From an uncultured Allomuricauda sp. (GTDB taxonomy: Bacteria > Bacteroidota > Bacteroidia > Flavobacteriales > Flavobacteriaceae): a DNA stretch of 7,234 nucleotides. The stretch spans positions 1 through 7,234 of the forward strand of contig CALDPL010000166.1 of the NCBI GenBank assembly GCA_937911965.1. The letters run 5' to 3'. Below, in pieces: positions 4,456-7,234 of this stretch. The notes beneath the pieces are model-generated. The model was not told the DNA's origin, did not search any database, and saw nothing but the letters and a program-made list of their open reading frames with translations. Every line of letters starts with the position of its first letter. Within the stretch, counting starts at the first letter, position 1. Position numbers and translations under genes: made by a program.

Positions 4456-7234
4456 CTACTTCCCTTGATCCCGGCCTTCCAACCATTCCCTTGCATTGAC
4501 AAAGGCCTGCAGCCATGGAGAGACCTCATCGGCCCGTTCTTTGGGGTAATGGGCCCAGTTCCAGGGGAAGGTGGACCGCTCGATATGGGGCATTGTCGCC
4601 AAATGCCTTCCCGTCCTGTCACAGAGCATGGCCGTATTGTAATCGCTTCCATTGGGGTTGGCCGGATAGGAGTCATAGCCGTATTTGGCGACGATATGAT
4701 ATTGGTCCTCCGCCATGGGAAGCCTGTACTTGCCCTCTCCGTGGCTGATCCAAACCCCCAGGGTGCTTCCCGCCAGGGAGGACAGCATCACGGAATTGTT
4801 CTTTAGGATCTTTACCGAGGTAAAATTGCTCTCGTGCTTGTTGGAATCATTGTAGGTCAACTTGCCGTGCACGGAATGCTCCGGATTGATCAGGTCCAAT
4901 TCCATGAACAATTGGGCCCCGTTGCAGATTCCCACCGATAGCGTATCGGGTCGGGCAAAGAAATCGGCAATGGCCTTATTGGCCCGTTCGTTGTATTTTA
5001 TGGCCCCGGCCCATCCTTTGGCACTTCCCAGGACATCGGAATTTGAAAAACCGCCCACTGCCCCGATGAATTGGATGTCCTCCAAGGTTTCCCTACCGCT
5101 GATCAAATCGGTCATATGGACGTCCTTGACATCAAAGCCCGCCAGGTACATCGCATTGGCCATCTCGCGTTCCGAATTGCTTCCCTTTTCCCTTAAGATG
5201 GCGGCCTTGGGCCGCTTGGATTTTGGCAGAAGGGGCATTTTACCCGTAAAGTCCTTGGGAAAATCATAGATCAGGGGCTGGTCCTTATAATTTTCAAAGC
5301 GATCTTTTGCCAAGCCCTTGGCAGTTTGCTTGCTGTCCAGCAGATAGGAAGTCTTCTGCCAGGTGTCCCGAAGCGAGGAAAGGTTCAATCCAATTTCCAC
5401 CCCCTGGTTTTTGATTTCCAGGATGTTTGTGGAACTCGGCCTTCCTATGCGTACGCAGTCGATTCCCAAGGCTTCCAGTCGATCTGCCACCGAGCCATCC
5501 TTGGCCTGCAGGACCAGTCCGCAGTTTTCCGCGAACAGGAGTTTGATGATGTCGGCTTCCCCTATAGGGGTCAAATCCAATTCAGCGCTCAGGTCGTTGT
5601 CCGCAAAACACATTTCCAGCAAGGTGGTGATCAGGCCTCCGGAGGCCACATCGTGGCCTGCCAGGATCTTTCCTTCCTTGATCAGTTCCTGAAGGCCGTT
5701 GAATACGGTCTTAAAGTATTCGGCATCCAAGATCGAAGGGGCCTGGTCCCCTATGCCGTTCAATATCTGTGCAAAGGAGGAACCGCCCAATTTATGGCCG
5801 TCCCTTGAGAGGTTGATGTACAGGATATCCCCACCATCCCCTTGCAGTACGGGTTCCACCACTTTGGTGATGTCATCGCAATGGGCCGCTGCCGAAACGA
5901 TCACGGTGCCCGGGGACAAGACCTCGCCCTGGGGGTATTTCTGTTTCATGGAAAGGGAATCCTTCCCGGTGGGCACATTGATGCCCAGGGCCACCACAAA
6001 ATCCGAAAGGGCCTCCACGGCCTGGTACAGCCGGGCATCCTCCCCTTCATTCTTACAGGGCCACATCCAGTTTGCCGAAAGGGACACCGATTTGAGGCCT
6101 TCCTCCAAAGGGGCCCATACCAGATTGCTTAGGGCTTCCCCGACGCTGTTCCTGCTCCCGGCCACCGGATCGATCAAACCGGAAATGGGGGAATGGCCCA
6201 AGCTGGTGGCGATCCCGTGTTTTCCCTTGAAATCCAGGGCCATTACCCCGCAATTGTTCAGGGGCAACTGCAAGGGTCCGGCGCATTGTTGTTTGGCCAC
6301 CCGGCCTCCCACACAGCGGTCCACCTTGTTGGTCAGCCAGTCCTTGGAGCCCACGGCCTCCAATTGCAGGAGTTGTTCGAGATATTCGTGGAAATGTTCC
6401 AGGGAATACTCCAGGGGGGGGTAGGTGCGATCTACCCTATTGTCCTCCATGATGGTCTTGGGGGAACTCCCGAACATGTCCGAAAGTTCCAGGTCCATGG
6501 GGGTTTCCCCACTGGACTTGGAGGTAAAGGTGAACCTCTGGTCCCCGGTGACCCTGCCGACCTGATGGAGGGGGGAACGTTCCCGCTCGGCCACGCGCTT
6601 GAGCAGGTCCAGATCCTTTTCCCCGATCACAAGGCCCATTCGTTCCTGGGATTCGTTTCCGATCAGTTCCTTTTTGGAAAGGGTGGGGTCCCCCACTGGG
6701 AGTTTGTCCGTATCTATGGTCCCCCCACATTCCTCGACCAGCTCGGAGAGGCAGTTCAAATGTCCCCCGGCCCCGTGGTCGTGGATGGAGACTATGGGAT
6801 TGTCATGGCTTTCCAATAATCCGCGCACGGCATTGGCCGCCCTTTTTTGCATTTCAGGGTTGGAACGTTGTACCGCATTGAGTTCGATGGCAGTGCTGAA
6901 ATTTCCGGTATCCGCACTGGAAACCGCGGCTCCACCCATTCCGATACGGTAGTTGTCACCACCCAGTACCACTATGCTGTCCCCGGTTTTTGGGACGTCC
7001 TTCAAGGCTTGGTCCGCCTTGCCGTATCCAATGCCCCCGGCCAACATGATCACCTTGTCAAAGCCCAAATCCCTCTGTTCTTCCCGATGTTCAAAGGTCA
7101 GCACCGAACCTGAGATCAAGGGCTGGCCGAATTTGTTTCCGAAGTCGGACGCCCCGTTTGACGCTTTGATGAGGATATCCATCGGCGTTTGGTAAAGCCA
7201 ATCGCGCTCATCCATCCCCTGTTCCCAGGGGCGG
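4456..7234 (-). CDS. purL: Phosphoribosylformylglycinamidine synthase, large single-chain form, N-terminus cut off by window edge
   Basis: PurL catalyses the fourth step of de novo purine synthesis: FGAR, glutamine and ATP give FGAM, glutamate, ADP and phosphate. The window holds 925 codons plus TAG; the frame stays open to the right edge (PWEQGMDERDWLYQ), so Met at 7215 is internal and about 300 N-terminal residues are missing compared with the usual 1200-1300. Numbering from that Met, the first AIRS-like module shows GGIGYGKADQ at 60-69, GGDNYRIGMGG at 85-95 and DHGAGG at 146-151. The second shows VPTGKDSLSM at 414-423 and HDVASGGL at 521-528. A class I glutaminase domain starts near 669 and carries GGFSNSDVLG (721-730), nucleophile Cys764 in GICNGAQ, and His877 and Glu879 in MPHIER, so the catalytic triad is complete. 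The fused glutaminase marks the large PurL type, as opposed to the three-subunit PurLQS system. No frameshift or missing catalytic residue is seen. The neighbouring lipid genes are unrelated to purine synthesis. Confidence 0.98.
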   Translation of the reverse strand, partial: RPWEQGMDERDWLYQTPMDILIKASNGASDFGNKFGQPLISGSVLTFEHREEQRDLGFDKVIMLAGGIGYGKADQALKDVPKTGDSIVVLGGDNYRIGMGGAAVSSADTGNFSTAIELNAVQRSNPEMQKRAANAVRGLLESHDNPIVSIHDHGAGGHLNCLSELVEECGGTIDTDKLPVGDPTLSKKELIGNESQERMGLVIGEKDLDLLKRVAERERSPLHQVGRVTGDQRFTFTSKSSGETPMDLELSDMFGSSPKTIMEDNRVDRTYPPLEYSLEHFHEYLEQLLQLEAVGSKDWLTNKVDRCVGGRVAKQQCAGPLQLPLNNCGVMALDFKGKHGIATSLGHSPISGLIDPVAGSRNSVGEALSNLVWAPLEEGLKSVSLSANWMWPCKNEGEDARLYQAVEALSDFVVALGINVPTGKDSLSMKQKYPQGEVLSPGTVIVSAAAHCDDITKVVEPVLQGDGGDILYINLSRDGHKLGGSSFAQILNGIGDQAPSILDAEYFKTVFNGLQELIKEGKILAGHDVASGGLITTLLEMCFADNDLSAELDLTPIGEADIIKLLFAENCGLVLQAKDGSVADRLEALGIDCVRIGRPSSTNILEIKNQGVEIGLNLSSLRDTWQKTSYLLDSKQTAKGLAKDRFENYKDQPLIYDFPKDFTGKMPLLPKSKRPKAAILREKGSNSEREMANAMYLAGFDVKDVHMTDLISGRETLEDIQFIGAVGGFSNSDVLGSAKGWAGAIKYNERANKAIADFFARPDTLSVGICNGAQLFMELDLINPEHSVHGKLTYNDSNKHESNFTSVKILKNNSVMLSSLAGSTLGVWISHGEGKYRLPMAEDQYHIVAKYGYDSYPANPNGSDYNTAMLCDRTGRHLATMPHIERSTFPWNWAHYPKERADEVSPWLQAFVNAREWLEGRDQGK

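Noticed and set aside
4338..4676. Minus-strand 112-codon frame overlapping the end of purL and the gap downstream
   Set aside because: It overlaps the glutaminase domain of PurL in another frame, and its Pro/Gly/Arg-rich translation resembles no protein I know.
5699..6424. Long plus-strand open frame (241 codons) opposite purL
   Set aside because: It is antisense to the conserved PurL core and its translation is low-complexity, rich in Ser, Pro and Arg, with no recognisable motif.
1..7234. Mobile elements, CRISPR arrays, tRNA or rRNA genes, defence or biosynthetic systems
   Set aside because: No transposase or integrase motifs, terminal inverted repeats, spaced direct repeats, cloverleaf or rRNA-like stretches were seen; coding sequence for four common enzymes and regulators fills nearly all of the window.

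Overview
This window comes from a bacterial chromosome, most likely Bacteroidota and probably a marine member of the Flavobacteriaceae with G+C near one half. The evidence is the single-chain PurL with the DHGAGG and GGFSNSDV motif variants, start codons without Shine-Dalgarno sequences, a TAnnTTTG-type -7 promoter match, and the pairing of a MarR regulator with a fused beta-oxidation enzyme. Genus cannot be read from the sequence. All four recognised genes lie on the minus strand, and I see no gene on the plus strand.

Layout, right to left in the direction of transcription: (1) positions 7234 to 4456 hold the C-terminal 925 residues of PurL, the large phosphoribosylformylglycinamidine synthase; its N-terminus lies beyond the right edge. 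(2) A 180-bp gap contains a strong G+C-rich hairpin and, close to the next gene, a weak promoter candidate. (3) Positions 4275 to 2506 encode a complete 589-residue long-chain fatty acid-CoA ligase. (4) A 186-bp gap contains an imperfect hairpin and a perfect 28-bp A+T-rich palindrome next to a promoter-like sequence. (5) Positions 2319 to 1870 encode a complete 149-residue MarR-family regulator. (6) After 14 bp, a fused 3-hydroxyacyl-CoA dehydrogenase/enoyl-CoA hydratase begins at 1855 and runs off the left edge after 618 codons.

The ligase, regulator and fused enzyme form a plausible fatty-acid degradation module. The ligase would activate fatty acids to acyl-CoA. The fused enzyme would carry out the hydration and NAD-dependent oxidation steps of beta-oxidation. 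The MarR protein probably controls its own operon through the palindrome, with an acyl-CoA or fatty acid as a plausible but unproven effector. Thiolase and acyl-CoA dehydrogenase genes would be expected beyond the left edge. PurL belongs to purine synthesis and looks like an unrelated neighbour.

I found no mobile element, CRISPR array, RNA gene or evident undescribed system. The most distinctive non-coding signal is the palindrome upstream of the MarR gene.
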